A DNA stretch of 64,000 nucleotides from Croceicoccus pelagius (GCF_001661915.1 NZ_LYWY01000033.1:48501-112500), one strand, 5' to 3'. Positions 1 through 9,202 are shown, counted from the stretch's first letter. Made by a program: numbers and translations. Notes: generated by a model from the sequence alone, not told the origin.

Positions 1-1504
1 CGAGGACGAGACGGCCGTCGGGTTCTGCCTCGCGCATTTTTTCGAGAAACAGGCGGGCGCCTTCGTTCTGTGCCGCGAGACGGTCCGCGCTGATGCTGGA
101 ATCGGCGGTCAGCGGGGCAGAAGCCAGCGTCATTTCGAACTGGTCGATCGCGTCGTCGAAGTTCTTGCGCTGCTGTGCCGCAACCGAATTGCGGTTGAGT
201 TCGGTGCCGAAGGGGAAGGCCCGGCTCGTCATGCCGCCGGCAAGCGCGATAACCGAGGAAAGGCTTGCGCCCGGCTCGACGTAGTAGTTTCCGGGTTTCT
301 CGACCTCGCCCTCGATCTTCACGAAGACGCGCTGCGAGGCGGTGGGCTGCACGAGGTTCTTTTCGGACAGGACCTGAATGATGTCGGCAGGGCGCGCCTT
401 CATCGTCGCGGCGTCGCGAATGACGACTTCCATCGGGCCGGGGCGCGCACCGTCGGCAACGCGGTAAAGGACGAGACGTTCGGCATCGCCGAGCTGCGTC
501 GTACCACCGGCAATCGCCAGCACGTCAGCCAGCGATTCGGTCCCGCGCAGTTCGTAGATTGCCTCTGCCGTCACGCTGCCGAAGACGGCAACCTGCGGGC
601 CTGCGGGCGGAATGAACAGGACGTCCTCGTTCTGCAGCACCGCGTCGTTCACGCGGCTACCGCCCAAAAGCAGTTCGTAAAGGTCGAAGTCGGCCACTTC
701 CTGCCCGTTGCGGATAAGCTTCACCGAACGCATCGAACCGTTGGGATTGGGGCCGCCGGCTTGGAGGATCGCATTTGCGACAGTCGACAAAGAGCCGACC
801 GAGAATGCGCCGGGGCTGCGCGCAAAGCCGGTCACATAAACGCGGATGCCGCGCAGTTCGGCAACGCGGACGCCGTAGCGGAAATTGCGGTACTGGGTGC
901 CGATGGCACGGTCGAGCACGTCGCCAAGGTCGCCGCTCCGCACACCGGCGAGGTGGATCTGGCCGACTGCGGGAAGGAAGATGTTGCCGTTGGCATCGAT
1001 CGTACGCTCGGTGCTGCCCTCGACCGAACCGGCGAGCGAGATCGACACGACGTCACCGACGTTGAGGCGGTAGTCGGGCGGAACCGTCGCGGTTGCGGGC
1101 GCGGCGAAATTGCGGCTTTCGGGCAGGAGCAGGTCGGCGCCGTAACGCGGCAGCGGACGGCCGATCACGCGCTCGACATACTTTTCGAACTCGCCGGGCT
1201 CTGGCGGTTCGGTCAGGCGCTTGCTCTGGTCGAGAAGATCTTCCTGCGCCTCGAGGAAACGCTGGAGCTGCGTGCTTTCGTCGTTGCCGACTTCCTGGAT
1301 CGAGGTTGCGCCGTAGATGTTGGACTGCGGCGTGGAGAAGCCGGGCGAACCGCTCTGCGATTCTCCTTGCTGCTGTTCCTCTTCCTGATTGGTGCCCGTC
1401 TGTCCGGGAATCAGCTGCGCCATGGCCGGTGCAGCGCCGGCAACGCAGAACGCGGCCAGCAAGGTGAACAGGATGCTCCTGAACCGGAAGCGGCTAAACC
1501 TCAT
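1..1504 (-). CDS. SLBB-domain polysaccharide export protein (Wza-like), 3' end outside window
   Basis: Start ATG at 1504, reading off the left edge with no stop, so about 501 residues are visible and the C-terminus is missing. Residues 1-29 form a signal peptide ending APAMA before Gln. A Gln/Glu-rich linker follows, then a polysaccharide export domain from about residue 140 (YRLNVGDVVSISLAG) and at least two to three SLBB-like beta-grasp repeats, recognisable by RVYVTGFARSPGAFSVG, VAVFGSV and RVFVKIEGEVEKPGNYYVEPG followed by LAGG. Known Wza/KpsD-type proteins form the outer-membrane channel for capsule or exopolysaccharide. It lies downstream of, and in the same direction as, the nucleotide-sugar genes, with a 137-base gap, consistent with export of the polymer that contains that sugar. 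There is no lipobox Cys, unlike classical Wza. Family call is firm; substrate is unknown. Confidence 0.88.
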   Translation of the reverse strand, partial: MRFSRFRFRSILFTLLAAFCVAGAAPAMAQLIPGQTGTNQEEEQQQGESQSGSPGFSTPQSNIYGATSIQEVGNDESTQLQRFLEAQEDLLDQSKRLTEPPEPGEFEKYVERVIGRPLPRYGADLLLPESRNFAAPATATVPPDYRLNVGDVVSISLAGSVEGSTERTIDANGNIFLPAVGQIHLAGVRSGDLGDVLDRAIGTQYRNFRYGVRVAELRGIRVYVTGFARSPGAFSVGSLSTVANAILQAGGPNPNGSMRSVKLIRNGQEVADFDLYELLLGGSRVNDAVLQNEDVLFIPPAGPQVAVFGSVTAEAIYELRGTESLADVLAIAGGTTQLGDAERLVLYRVADGARPGPMEVVIRDAATMKARPADIIQVLSEKNLVQPTASQRVFVKIEGEVEKPGNYYVEPGASLSSVIALAGGMTSRAFPFGTELNRNSVAAQQRKNFDDAIDQFEMTLASAPLTADSSISADRLAAQNEGARLFLEKMREAEPDGRLVL

Positions 1505-1641
1505 GAACTAATCCCGTCATATATCTATCGAAAGGGTCTCGATCCCGGCCATACCCGCGCGCGGCGAGAGGCTATGCGACCCCGTTCTTGTTCGTGAATT
1601 TCGCAAGTAACACGGCCCTTTCCGCGATGCCAAGAGCCATG

Positions 1642-2628
1642 TCACGCGATTTGCCGCATGAGCGTAACGGCGGTCTGTGCCGCCTGTTCGCCCATGGGGG
1701 TCGAAGTGATGGAGTGTCGTGCCAGCAGCGCATCGTACGCTGACGGATCGGACGTGTAGATGTTGGGCCTGCCTTCGCCGATGGCGGCCCGCTCGACACT
1801 GCCGCCGAGCCTGTTCGCCACCGCTTCGGCGACGTCCGCCAGTTCCATCGCGGTGCCGCCGCTGTCGATGAGCAGCGAGGGTGGACCTTCGCTCATCAAT
1901 TCGGCCAGCGCCAGCGATGTGACCTCGCGCACGGGGACGAAACTGCGCTCCACCCGAATCGGCGCGCGCACTTCGATCGGGCGGTCGGCCAGCGCGTCGA
2001 TGACGAAGCTCGCCAGTGCGTAAGTCTCGTGCTTGTTGATGAAGGGACCGGAGAGGGCATAAATACGCATGACCAGCGACCGGCGGCCCGGTGCGCTTTC
2101 GGCCCAGGCGCCAAAGGCCTGTTCGTCATCGCGCTTGAGCGAGCCGTAGAGCCTGAGGTCGTGCGCTGCATCGGGATCGTCGGCAAAGGCCGCTGCGCCC
2201 GAGGATGCCACGAAGATCCGGTCCGCGCCGATTGAACCGAGCGCATCCAGAACTTTGCCCGAAAGCGAGCGGTTGGCAGTGACGTATGCTTCCTCGCTCA
2301 TCCCGCCGACCTTGTCCTTGGTCAGGAAGGCGAGATGGAAGAGGATCGTCGGCTTCGTTTCGAGATCGGCGAGACTGTCCAGCGGCTGTTGCACGATGCC
2401 GTGATCGCCGAAGCGCACTTCGCGTTCGGAACTGCCGAAACAGGCGATACGCGCCCGCGCCGCCTCTTCGCCAAGGGCATCGAACAACCCTGCCAGAAGC
2501 GCGCGGCCGATCCAGCCGCTTGCGCCCACGATGACGATGCGCCGGTCGTCGCGGCGCAAGGCGTCGCACGCGGCAGGCGCCAGGGCGACCGCCTCGGCAA
2601 GGCGGGGAAGGGCAGCAGCCCGGGCCAA
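1642..2628 (-). CDS. NAD(P)-dependent epimerase/dehydratase/reductase (extended SDR), YerF-like position
   Basis: About 328 residues. The Rossmann motif IVIVGASGWIGRALL lies near residue 32 and the catalytic Tyr-x-x-x-Lys is in LYGSLKRDDE, so this is an extended short-chain dehydrogenase of the NAD-dependent epimerase family. No ATG precedes the Rossmann fold in frame; the likely start is TTG at 2628, two bases after the stop of the thiamine enzyme (2631) and about 8 bases downstream of GGAA. In-frame sequence further upstream overlaps that enzyme and does not look coding. In yersiniose synthesis a reductase of this kind (YerF) reduces the acetyl branch that the thiamine enzyme adds to a 4-keto sugar; that role here is inference from context. 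It could instead be an ordinary sugar 4-reductase. Confidence 0.82.
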   Translation of the reverse strand: MARAAALPRLAEAVALAPAACDALRRDDRRIVIVGASGWIGRALLAGLFDALGEEAARARIACFGSSEREVRFGDHGIVQQPLDSLADLETKPTILFHLAFLTKDKVGGMSEEAYVTANRSLSGKVLDALGSIGADRIFVASSGAAAFADDPDAAHDLRLYGSLKRDDEQAFGAWAESAPGRRSLVMRIYALSGPFINKHETYALASFVIDALADRPIEVRAPIRVERSFVPVREVTSLALAELMSEGPPSLLIDSGGTAMELADVAEAVANRLGGSVERAAIGEGRPNIYTSDPSAYDALLARHSITSTPMGEQAAQTAVTLMRQIA

Positions 2629-2630
2629 GT

Positions 2631-4412
2631 TCAGGCTTCCACGTCCTTCGTCGCGAGGTAGTCGATCTCGGGACTCATGCGGTCGATCGGGTTCGATTCC
2701 ATCGATCCGCTGGCCGTGATGCGGCTGCTGATCTTGGGCAGGTAGGTCTGTTCCGGATCGACAGGCACGATGAAGGCCTGCACGCCCGGCGTTGCCATGC
2801 GCTTCAGCACTTCCTCGTCTTTCGTGAAGTCGAGCGGAAGCGTCATGACCGGGATGTCCCAGGCCGCGAACAGCTTCGACCACTGCGGCAGGCCGAGGCC
2901 CGAACGCGTGTCGCAGCCGAGGTACTTGCCGTCGAAGTAGTTGCGCTGGGTCATGCGGATCGAGGCGTGGCCCTGATCGTGGAAGATGAAGATCTTCAGA
3001 TCGAGGTCGTTGATCGCCGCGGTGCCCAGTTCCTGCATGTTCTGGGCAAAGCCGCCGTCGCCCTCGATGAGGATCGTGCGGCGTCCACCAAGATGATCGC
3101 GCCCGGCAACCGCCGCGCCGACCGCACCCGACAGGCCATAGCCCATCGAGGCGAGCGACTTGTTGGTCAGCATCCGCTGGCCCAGCTTCTGCTTGTACAG
3201 CTGCATCGAGAGCGTGAACGCGCTCCCGCTCGAGCAGGGGATGATGAGATCATCGGGCGTAGTCAGCGTTTCGAGCGCGACGATGAAGTCATAGGGCGAG
3301 AGATAACCCTCGCCGGTATTGTTCACCGGCTCAACGCGGGGGACGGCGCGGCGGATCGCCTGAGCCTCTTCGAGCCAGTCATCCTTGCGGGGCAGTTCGT
3401 GGCTGACGAACTGGGCAAGGAAGTCGTTGGCGTCGTAGGGCAGGCCGATATCTACGCGCGGGTGGCCCTTCTGCAGTTCCTGCGGGTCGATCTCGACCTG
3501 CACGATCTTGGCGTCGCGGCCGAATTCCTGCCAATTGAAGCCGGTCTGCTGCATGCCGAGGCGGGTGCCGACCGCGATGATCAGGTCGGATTTCTGGATT
3601 GCGATGTTCGAGCTGCGCTGGCCCCAGGTGTTCGGGCGGCCGAGATAGTTCGGAGCATCGCCGTCGAACCGGTCGGCCCCGTTGTAGGTCGTCATGACCG
3701 GGATGCCGAGTTCCTCGATCCGGGCGCGCAGGGTGTTCGCGGTCGTCTGGTCGACGCCGCCGCCGACGAGCAGCACCGGACGTTTCGCGCGGGCGTAAAG
3801 CCCGGCGACTTCGCGGATCTCGTCCTCGTCCGCGATGGGAAGGACGGGCGCACCGAATTCGGGAAGTATGCTTTCCTCGACCGTTGCTGCCTGCACGTCG
3901 AGCGGCAGTTCGAGGAAGACCGGACCCTTGCGCGGGGTCCAGCTGGGCGAAATGAGGTCGAGGAATTCCTGCGCGCTCACCGGTGCATCGAGGCGGCGGG
4001 AAACCTTGGTGGTCGATTCCAGCAGGGCAACGCCGTCGATTTCCTGGATGCCGCGTGAACGGACCTGCCCGCGGGCAAGGTCGGCGGTCTTCACCTGACC
4101 GCCGATCACCAGCAGTTCGCGACTTTCCAGCCACGCCCCGCTGACGGCAGTAACGATATTGGTAAGGCCCGGGCCCGCCGTGACGAGCGCCAGCGCCTTT
4201 GCGGGTGCCGCGATCTCGTTGAAGTATTCAGCGCCGATGCCGGCCGCGACTTCGTGCACGACGGGAACGCCCGTCAGATAGCGGTCGAGGCTTTCGGTGA
4301 GGTGCATGATGTTGCCCCCGCCGACATAGAAGTAGTGCGTATATCCGGCTGCCTTCAGCCATGCACCCATCTGGTCGCTATACTTGATCCCGCCGTTGTC
4401 AGGCTTTTTCAT
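2631..4412 (-). CDS. thiamine-diphosphate-dependent enzyme, acetolactate-synthase family (YerE-like position)
   Basis: 593 residues, the normal length for the acetohydroxyacid-synthase/pyruvate-decarboxylase fold. The ylide-activating Glu is E54 in VVHEVAAGIG; the central domain includes LLVGGGVD near 215; the metal/ThDP motif starts GDGGF at 451. At the place where relatives have Asn-Asn (about 478-479) this protein has His-Asp, so the usual metal-ligand Asn is replaced by Asp. Start ATG 4412 has AAGGAG seven bases upstream and overlaps the HAD gene by 14 bases. Such enzymes decarboxylate a 2-oxo acid and transfer the acyl anion; YerE does so onto C4 of a CDP-3,6-dideoxy-4-keto sugar. The neighbours make exactly that sugar, so attachment of a carbon branch is the favoured inference. 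The donor 2-oxo acid is unknown. Confidence 0.85.
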   Translation of the reverse strand: MKKPDNGGIKYSDQMGAWLKAAGYTHYFYVGGGNIMHLTESLDRYLTGVPVVHEVAAGIGAEYFNEIAAPAKALALVTAGPGLTNIVTAVSGAWLESRELLVIGGQVKTADLARGQVRSRGIQEIDGVALLESTTKVSRRLDAPVSAQEFLDLISPSWTPRKGPVFLELPLDVQAATVEESILPEFGAPVLPIADEDEIREVAGLYARAKRPVLLVGGGVDQTTANTLRARIEELGIPVMTTYNGADRFDGDAPNYLGRPNTWGQRSSNIAIQKSDLIIAVGTRLGMQQTGFNWQEFGRDAKIVQVEIDPQELQKGHPRVDIGLPYDANDFLAQFVSHELPRKDDWLEEAQAIRRAVPRVEPVNNTGEGYLSPYDFIVALETLTTPDDLIIPCSSGSAFTLSMQLYKQKLGQRMLTNKSLASMGYGLSGAVGAAVAGRDHLGGRRTILIEGDGGFAQNMQELGTAAINDLDLKIFIFHDQGHASIRMTQRNYFDGKYLGCDTRSGLGLPQWSKLFAAWDIPVMTLPLDFTKDEEVLKRMATPGVQAFIVPVDPEQTYLPKISSRITASGSMESNPIDRMSPEIDYLATKDVEA

Positions 4413-5112
4413 CGTGCTTCTCCTTCGTGAGGGCAAGCAATGAGGTGAAGATCGTCATGACCTGGTTCGCGGTGAGCGAGCCGGGCGTGTTGTCGTCGTA
4501 TCCCCAGTCGGCGTGAAGCGGAAGGTGGACTTGCCCTTCGAAGGGTTCGAGGTGGCTGTTCATGTCGTCGAGATAGACGACGATGTAGCGGCCCTTCTCG
4601 CACCAGCCCTGGCTTTGCGCGACGGCAAGCTTGCTGCCGTGCATGCGGATGTCTTCCTGCCCGAACACGGGGACCACGTCGGCATCGTGGAAGGCCAGCG
4701 CCTCGCGGATCGATTTGACGTTGCGGGTCGAGAGGATCGCGAACTTGTCGCGGTTCTCGACGAGCAGAGGCTTCAGGCGAAGGAAGAAGTCGTAGACCGG
4801 CATGACCTTGGGCCATTCGGGATCGGCCATGATTTCCTCGCGCGCGGCAAAGAACGCCTTGGCGAAGTCCCAGTCCTCGTCGATCGGTTTGATCATCGGG
4901 ACGGCGGCAGGCTGGGTATAGCGGGTGACGCTATAAAGACGGTTGTACTGCCAGGCGTCGGTGACGACTTTCCGGAATTCCAGAAACTCCTCGTACTCGA
5001 TGTCCTGGCGGAAACCTTCCCGCCCCTTGGTGCATTTCTCGGCGACCGAGTAGGCCTCGTAGGCGCTGTTGAAGAGCACCCCGTCGAAATCGAGTACGAA
5101 TTTGACGTCCAT
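4399..5112 (-). CDS. HAD-superfamily hydrolase (putative sugar/acyl-phosphate phosphatase)
   Basis: 237 residues. HAD motif I is VLDFDGVLFN with nucleophile D8 and acid D10; a motif II candidate is ILSTRN; a Lys (GSKLAVAQ) fits motif III; YLDDM gives the motif IV acidic pair. The order and spacing fit a phosphatase with a helical cap inserted after motif I. It begins three bases after the aldolase stop and overlaps the thiamine-enzyme gene by 14 bases, so the three genes are surely co-translated. In this setting it may remove a phosphate from an aldol product before that product is used as a branch donor. The substrate cannot be read from sequence. Confidence 0.82.
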   Translation of the reverse strand: MDVKFVLDFDGVLFNSAYEAYSVAEKCTKGREGFRQDIEYEEFLEFRKVVTDAWQYNRLYSVTRYTQPAAVPMIKPIDEDWDFAKAFFAAREEIMADPEWPKVMPVYDFFLRLKPLLVENRDKFAILSTRNVKSIREALAFHDADVVPVFGQEDIRMHGSKLAVAQSQGWCEKGRYIVVYLDDMNSHLEPFEGQVHLPLHADWGYDDNTPGSLTANQVMTIFTSLLALTKEKHDEKA

Positions 5113-5115
5113 GGA

Positions 5116-5817
5116 TCAGAGCCTTTCCCTGAGTGCCTTGGCGCGTTCCTGCGCAGCGCGCGAGATTGCGCCGTGATGGGCTTCCTGCATGTCCAGAAGT
5201 GCGACCTCGACCGCAAAAGCATCGGCCAGCGCGCCTTCGTCGAGGAACTTGTCGACGGGCATGACGCACTTGCGCGTCTCGACACAGGCGACGAGCGAAC
5301 GAAGCTCGTCGTCGGCCAGAAGGGTTTCGCGCGTCTCGCGGTTCACCGAACCGCCCATCGTGGTTTTGAGGCCACGCTTGAGCGCAGCGCGGGCGACGGT
5401 CTTCACCATCGCGATCGTTTCGTCGCAGTTGACCCCGTTGCCGCCGAAGCTGGCGGTTAGGTCGGTGCGTCCGACGGTCACTTCGGTCAGCTTGGTGCCG
5501 GCGTCGAGCAGTTCCTCGATGCGTTCGACCGCATTCTTCGTTTCCACCGTGACGCCGACGTGGTCGAATGCGCCGTTGGGCAGCATGTCCATATACTTCG
5601 ACATGGCAAAGCCGCTTTCGATCATCGGCGCGACGACCGAGCGAATGCCGAGCATTTGCAGGAAGCGGATGTCGGATTTCGCCTCGCAACCGCCGATCTT
5701 TATCAGGTACGGCAGGTTGTTTCGCAGTGCGAAGGCAAACTCCGCAGCGACGGTATCACGCGATAGTCCCTCGGCCTCGAACTCTCCCTTCAGGCCGACG
5801 ATTCTCGATAGATCCAT
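5116..5817 (-). CDS. HpcH/HpaI-type aldolase/lyase (PEP/pyruvate superfamily)
   Basis: 233 residues, close to the usual 250 for this family. The divalent-metal ligands of HpaI-type class II pyruvate aldolases are recognisable as E92 in VTVETKNA and D119 in VGRTDLTASFG, 27 residues apart as against 26 in HpaI. LIKIGGCEAKSD and VVAPMIES fit the preceding barrel strands. Start ATG 5817 is preceded by GAGGG at good spacing and lies 46 bases after rfbH. Family members form or cleave 4-hydroxy-2-oxo acids using pyruvate, or act on citrate/malyl-CoA. An aldolase of this kind is not part of the published yersiniose pathway, so its presence inside the sugar operon is notable: it could supply a longer 2-oxo acid to the thiamine enzyme. 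That role is inference. Confidence 0.8.
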   Translation of the reverse strand: MDLSRIVGLKGEFEAEGLSRDTVAAEFAFALRNNLPYLIKIGGCEAKSDIRFLQMLGIRSVVAPMIESGFAMSKYMDMLPNGAFDHVGVTVETKNAVERIEELLDAGTKLTEVTVGRTDLTASFGGNGVNCDETIAMVKTVARAALKRGLKTTMGGSVNRETRETLLADDELRSLVACVETRKCVMPVDKFLDEGALADAFAVEVALLDMQEAHHGAISRAAQERAKALRERL

Positions 5818-5863
5818 GTTTCCCTCGTCTTTTCTTTTCTTGTTGGCGACCCTGAAACGACCG

Positions 5864-7225
5864 TCAGGAACGGTTGCCCGCGACGAACCCGTGGATCGTC
5901 TCGGAAACGTAGTTGAGGTGTGCCTCGGTCAGACCGGGGTAGAGACCGATCCAGAAGCAACGCTCGGTAACTGCGTCGGCATTGGTCAACTCACCAACGA
6001 CGCGATAGTTGCGATCCTTCATGTAAGGCTGGCGCAGAAGGTTGCCGCCGAACAGCAGGCGCGTGCCGATCTTCTTGTCGTTGAGGAACTTCACGAGGTC
6101 GTCGCGGCTGAAGCCCACGTCCTCGCGCAGCGTGATCGGGAAACCGAACCAGCTCGGCTCGCTGTTGGGCGTGGCCTTGGGCAGGATCATCACGTCCTCT
6201 AAGTCGCTGAGCATTTCGGTCAGCAGCGCGAAGTTGCGTGAACGGTCGGCGATGAACCCGTCGAGGCGGCCGAGCTGGGCAAGGCCGACGGCGGCCTGCA
6301 TGTCGGTGATCTTCAGGTTATAGCCGCAGTGGCTGTAGGTGTACTTGTGGTCGTAGCCGAAGGGCAGCGAACCGAGGCGGCGTCCGAAGCGTTTGCCGCA
6401 CGTGTTATCCTCGCCCGGCGCGCACCAGCAGTCGCGGCCCCAGTCGCGGAACGATTCCATGACGCGCTTGAGGCGCGGCTTGTTGGTGAAGACCGCGCCG
6501 CCTTCGCCCATCGTGATGTGGTGGGCGGGGTAGAAGCTGAGCGTGCCGAGGTCGCCGAAGGTGCCGACGCTCTGCCCGTTGTACGTCGCGCCGAGCGCGT
6601 CGCAGCAGTCTTCGACCACCCACAGGTTGTGCTTTTCAGCCACGCGCATGACTTCGCCGAGATCGAACGGGTTGCCGAGCGTGTGCGCGATCATGATCGC
6701 GCGCGTCTTGTCGGTGACGGCGGCCTCGATCATCTCGGGCTTGATGTTGTAAGTCGGGATATCGACGTCGACGAAGACCGGAACCGCGCCGAACTGCAGC
6801 GCCGGATTCACCGTGGTGGGGAAGCCGGTAGCGACGGTGATGACTTCATCGCCGGGCTTCAGCGCTTCGCTGCGGTGATAGTGCGAGGTCAGCGTCTGGA
6901 AAGCGACGAGGTTCGCCGACGAGCCCGAGTTCACCGTGATCGCATGCTCGACACCGATGCGAGCGGCAAGCTTTGCCTCGAACTCGGTGTTGAAGCGGCC
7001 GGTGGTCAGCCAGAAGTCGAGGCAGCTTTCGGCCAGCAGCTGCATGTCGGTATCGCCGTAGACCTTGCCCGAAACCGGCACCGGGCTCTCGCCGGGGACG
7101 AATTCCTTGGGTGCGTGGAAGTTGCGCGCATACTGGCCGACGAGATCGACGATCAGGTTGCGGAACTCGGGTTCGGAGAGGTCGCCGGGAACCTGCCGCG
7201 GATCGATTGCGGGTTTGTCGTTCAT
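5864..7225 (-). CDS. rfbH: CDP-4-keto-6-deoxy-D-glucose-3-dehydrase (E1), RfbH/DdhC
   Basis: 453 residues. It has the DegT/DnrJ/EryC1 aminotransferase fold, but the PLP-binding Lys is replaced by His: [13 protein letters not shown], with H235 at the Lys position, the hallmark of the PMP-dependent dehydratase. A Cys cluster (C266, C268, C276 in [16 protein letters not shown]) matches the [2Fe-2S] site of this enzyme. It removes the C3 hydroxyl of CDP-4-keto-6-deoxyglucose, and a separate ferredoxin-type reductase (E3, DdhD) completes the reaction; no such reductase is in the window. Start ATG 7225 has GGAG about 12 bases upstream and is 7 bases after the rfbG stop. Function is firmly recognisable. 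Confidence 0.95.
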   Translation of the reverse strand: MNDKPAIDPRQVPGDLSEPEFRNLIVDLVGQYARNFHAPKEFVPGESPVPVSGKVYGDTDMQLLAESCLDFWLTTGRFNTEFEAKLAARIGVEHAITVNSGSSANLVAFQTLTSHYHRSEALKPGDEVITVATGFPTTVNPALQFGAVPVFVDVDIPTYNIKPEMIEAAVTDKTRAIMIAHTLGNPFDLGEVMRVAEKHNLWVVEDCCDALGATYNGQSVGTFGDLGTLSFYPAHHITMGEGGAVFTNKPRLKRVMESFRDWGRDCWCAPGEDNTCGKRFGRRLGSLPFGYDHKYTYSHCGYNLKITDMQAAVGLAQLGRLDGFIADRSRNFALLTEMLSDLEDVMILPKATPNSEPSWFGFPITLREDVGFSRDDLVKFLNDKKIGTRLLFGGNLLRQPYMKDRNYRVVGELTNADAVTERCFWIGLYPGLTEAHLNYVSETIHGFVAGNRS

Positions 7226-7232
7226 CGGAAAA

Positions 7233-8318
7233 TTAGGCTCCCTGGAGGGCACGCTCCATGCGTGCACGGTATTGTGTGAGTTGTTCGGATGTAATTGCGC
7301 GGGCATCGCCGCCGTCGGCGACCGATCGGTGCCATGCGACGATCCAGCGGATGGTTTCGGCAAGGCCGAGGGCGGGCTGCCAGCCCAGTTTCGCACGGGC
7401 CTTGGAACAGTCGAGCCGCAGGAGGTTCGCCTCGTGCGGTTTGGGGCCGTCGTCGAGATCGAAGCCGCCTTCGCCCCATTCGTTGATCATCTTCTCGACG
7501 ATCCAGCCGACGGGCTGTGTATCGCTGTCGGCCGGACCGAAGTTCCAGCCGTCGGCATAGTCGCGCTCGCCCTTGGCAAGACGCTGCGCGATCAAAAGGT
7601 AGCCGCCAAGCGCCTCCAGAACGTGCTGCCACGGGCGGACCGCGTGGGGCGAGCGGATCTGGACGCGTTCGCCTGCGACCATGGCGCGCACGATGTCGGG
7701 AATCAGCCGGTCGACCGCCCAGTCGCCGCCGCCGATGACGTTACCGGCGCGGACCGAGGCGAGCAGGGGCGCGCCCTCTCCCTCGAAGAAGGAGCGGCGG
7801 TAGGATGCAATGGCGATTTCGGCCGCGCCCTTCGACGAACTGTAAGGATCGTGACCGCCCATCGGGTCGCTTTCGCGGTAGGGCCAGATCCATTCGCGGT
7901 TCTCGTAGCACTTGTCGCTCGTCACGCAGACGATGGCATCTAGCGAGGCCGCGCGGCGACACGCGTCGAGCACGTGGACCGTGCCCTGCACGTTCGTCGC
8001 GTAAGTGCCGACCGGATCGTCGTAGGACGTGCGTACGATCGGCTGTGCGGCGAGATGGAAGACGACTTGCGGGTCGCAGGCGGCCATCGCCGCATCGACT
8101 GCGTCAAGATCCCGAATGTCGCCTTCGATATGCGTGACGAGATTCGCGATGCCTGCTTGATTGAACAGGCTAACGTCCTCTGCCGGAAGAGCGAAGCCGG
8201 TAACTTCGGCCCCCATCTCAACCAGCCAGAGCGCGAGCCATGACCCCTTGAAACCGGTGTGACCGGTGAGGAAGACCCTGCGGCCTTCCCAGAAGTCCGG
8301 GTTTACCAAGTTTTCCAA
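7233..8318 (-). CDS. rfbG: CDP-glucose 4,6-dehydratase
   Basis: About 361 residues, normal for RfbG/DdhB. The N-terminal motif [18 protein letters not shown] is the family's NAD-binding signature and [11 protein letters not shown] carries the catalytic Tyr-x-x-x-Lys. It converts CDP-glucose to CDP-4-keto-6-deoxyglucose, the second step of 3,6-dideoxyhexose synthesis. There is no in-frame ATG near the N-terminus: TTG codons at 8336, 8318 and 8309 are available. I chose 8318 because AAAGGG lies six bases upstream; it overlaps rfbF by 16 bases. Function is clear, start uncertain within nine codons. Confidence 0.93.
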   Translation of the reverse strand: MENLVNPDFWEGRRVFLTGHTGFKGSWLALWLVEMGAEVTGFALPAEDVSLFNQAGIANLVTHIEGDIRDLDAVDAAMAACDPQVVFHLAAQPIVRTSYDDPVGTYATNVQGTVHVLDACRRAASLDAIVCVTSDKCYENREWIWPYRESDPMGGHDPYSSSKGAAEIAIASYRRSFFEGEGAPLLASVRAGNVIGGGDWAVDRLIPDIVRAMVAGERVQIRSPHAVRPWQHVLEALGGYLLIAQRLAKGERDYADGWNFGPADSDTQPVGWIVEKMINEWGEGGFDLDDGPKPHEANLLRLDCSKARAKLGWQPALGLAETIRWIVAWHRSVADGGDARAITSEQLTQYRARMERALQGA

Positions 8319-9070
8319 GGAGCACCCTTTTCCCAAAGTTCTTCGAGATGCAGCTTGTCGCGCAGCGTGTCCATCGGCTGCCAGAAGCCCTTGTGATGGT
8401 AGCCGTGCAGTTCACCGTCGTTGGCAAGGGCTTCCATCGGCTCACGCTCCCAGATCGAGGAAGGCCCGTCGATGTAATCGATCACCGAGGGATCGAGCAC
8501 AAAGAAGCCGCCGTTGATGAGACCGCCGTCACCAGCCGGCTTTTCGCGGAAGCCGCTGACCCGGTCGCCATCGAATTCCAGCGCGCCGAAGCGGCCCGGA
8601 GGGGCAACCGCGGTGACAGTGCCCTTGCCGCCGTGCGACTTGTGGAAGTTTACCAGCGCGGTCACGTCGATGTCGGCAACGCCGTCGCCGTAGGTGAAGC
8701 AGAAGGCCTCGCCTTCATCGAGGTAGGAGCGAACGGCCTTGAGGCGGCCGCCGGTCATCGTCTCGGGTCCGGTTTCGACCAGCGTGATGCGCCAGCCCTC
8801 GTTCCAGTTGCGATGCACTTCCATCTTGTTTTCCGCCAGATCGATCGTGACGTCGGCGGTGTGGAGGAAGTAGTTCGCGAAATACTCCTTGATCAGGTAG
8901 CCCTTGTAGCCAAGGCAGATCACGAAGTCTTTGATACCATGCGAAGAATAGATCTTCATGATGTGCCAGAGAATCGGCATCCCGCCGACTTCGACCATCG
9001 GTTTGGGGCGAACGGAAGTTTCTTCACCGAGCCTCGTGCCGAGGCCACCTGCCAGAATTACTGCTTTCAA
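8303..9070 (-). CDS. rfbF: glucose-1-phosphate cytidylyltransferase
   Basis: 255 residues from a TTG start at 9070, matching the usual 257. The N-terminus LKAVILAGGLGTRL is the nucleotidyltransferase signature, followed by RPKPMVEVGG and PILWHIMKIY; FTYGDGVADID carries metal-binding acids. It makes CDP-glucose from CTP and glucose-1-phosphate, committing carbon to CDP-dideoxy sugars. The family's conserved Met-Lys-Ala-Val start aligns with TTG-AAA-GCA-GTA, and GAGAGA lies just upstream; ATG codons further upstream would add residues the family lacks. First gene of the sugar operon; a candidate promoter lies at 9174-9202. Confidence 0.95.
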   Translation of the reverse strand: MKAVILAGGLGTRLGEETSVRPKPMVEVGGMPILWHIMKIYSSHGIKDFVICLGYKGYLIKEYFANYFLHTADVTIDLAENKMEVHRNWNEGWRITLVETGPETMTGGRLKAVRSYLDEGEAFCFTYGDGVADIDVTALVNFHKSHGGKGTVTAVAPPGRFGALEFDGDRVSGFREKPAGDGGLINGGFFVLDPSVIDYIDGPSSIWEREPMEALANDGELHGYHHKGFWQPMDTLRDKLHLEELWEKGAPWKTW

Positions 9071-9173
9071 GTTTCTCTCTCGTAGGTTGCCTCGAAAGGT
9101 CTCCGGGCACCGGAAATGCATAATTGAACGACCGCCCCGCGCATGGCCGGACGGTCGGTTGGCGACCCGTGGT

Positions 9174-9202
9174 ATGATACAAACTTATGCTGCACTGCAC
9201 AA
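9174..9202 (-). promoter_or_regulatory. candidate sigma-70 promoter for the sugar operon
   Basis: On the minus strand, TTGTGC (9202-9197), a 17-base spacer and TATCAT (9179-9174), giving a leader of about 97 bases before rfbF. It is read from sequence only; the -10 box matches five of six consensus bases, the -35 only three. Confidence 0.4.

Noticed and set aside
1642..2883. Longer form of the reductase gene starting inside the ThDP gene
   Set aside because: The extra N-terminal residues overlap coding sequence and lack a Rossmann start; TTG at 2628 fits better.
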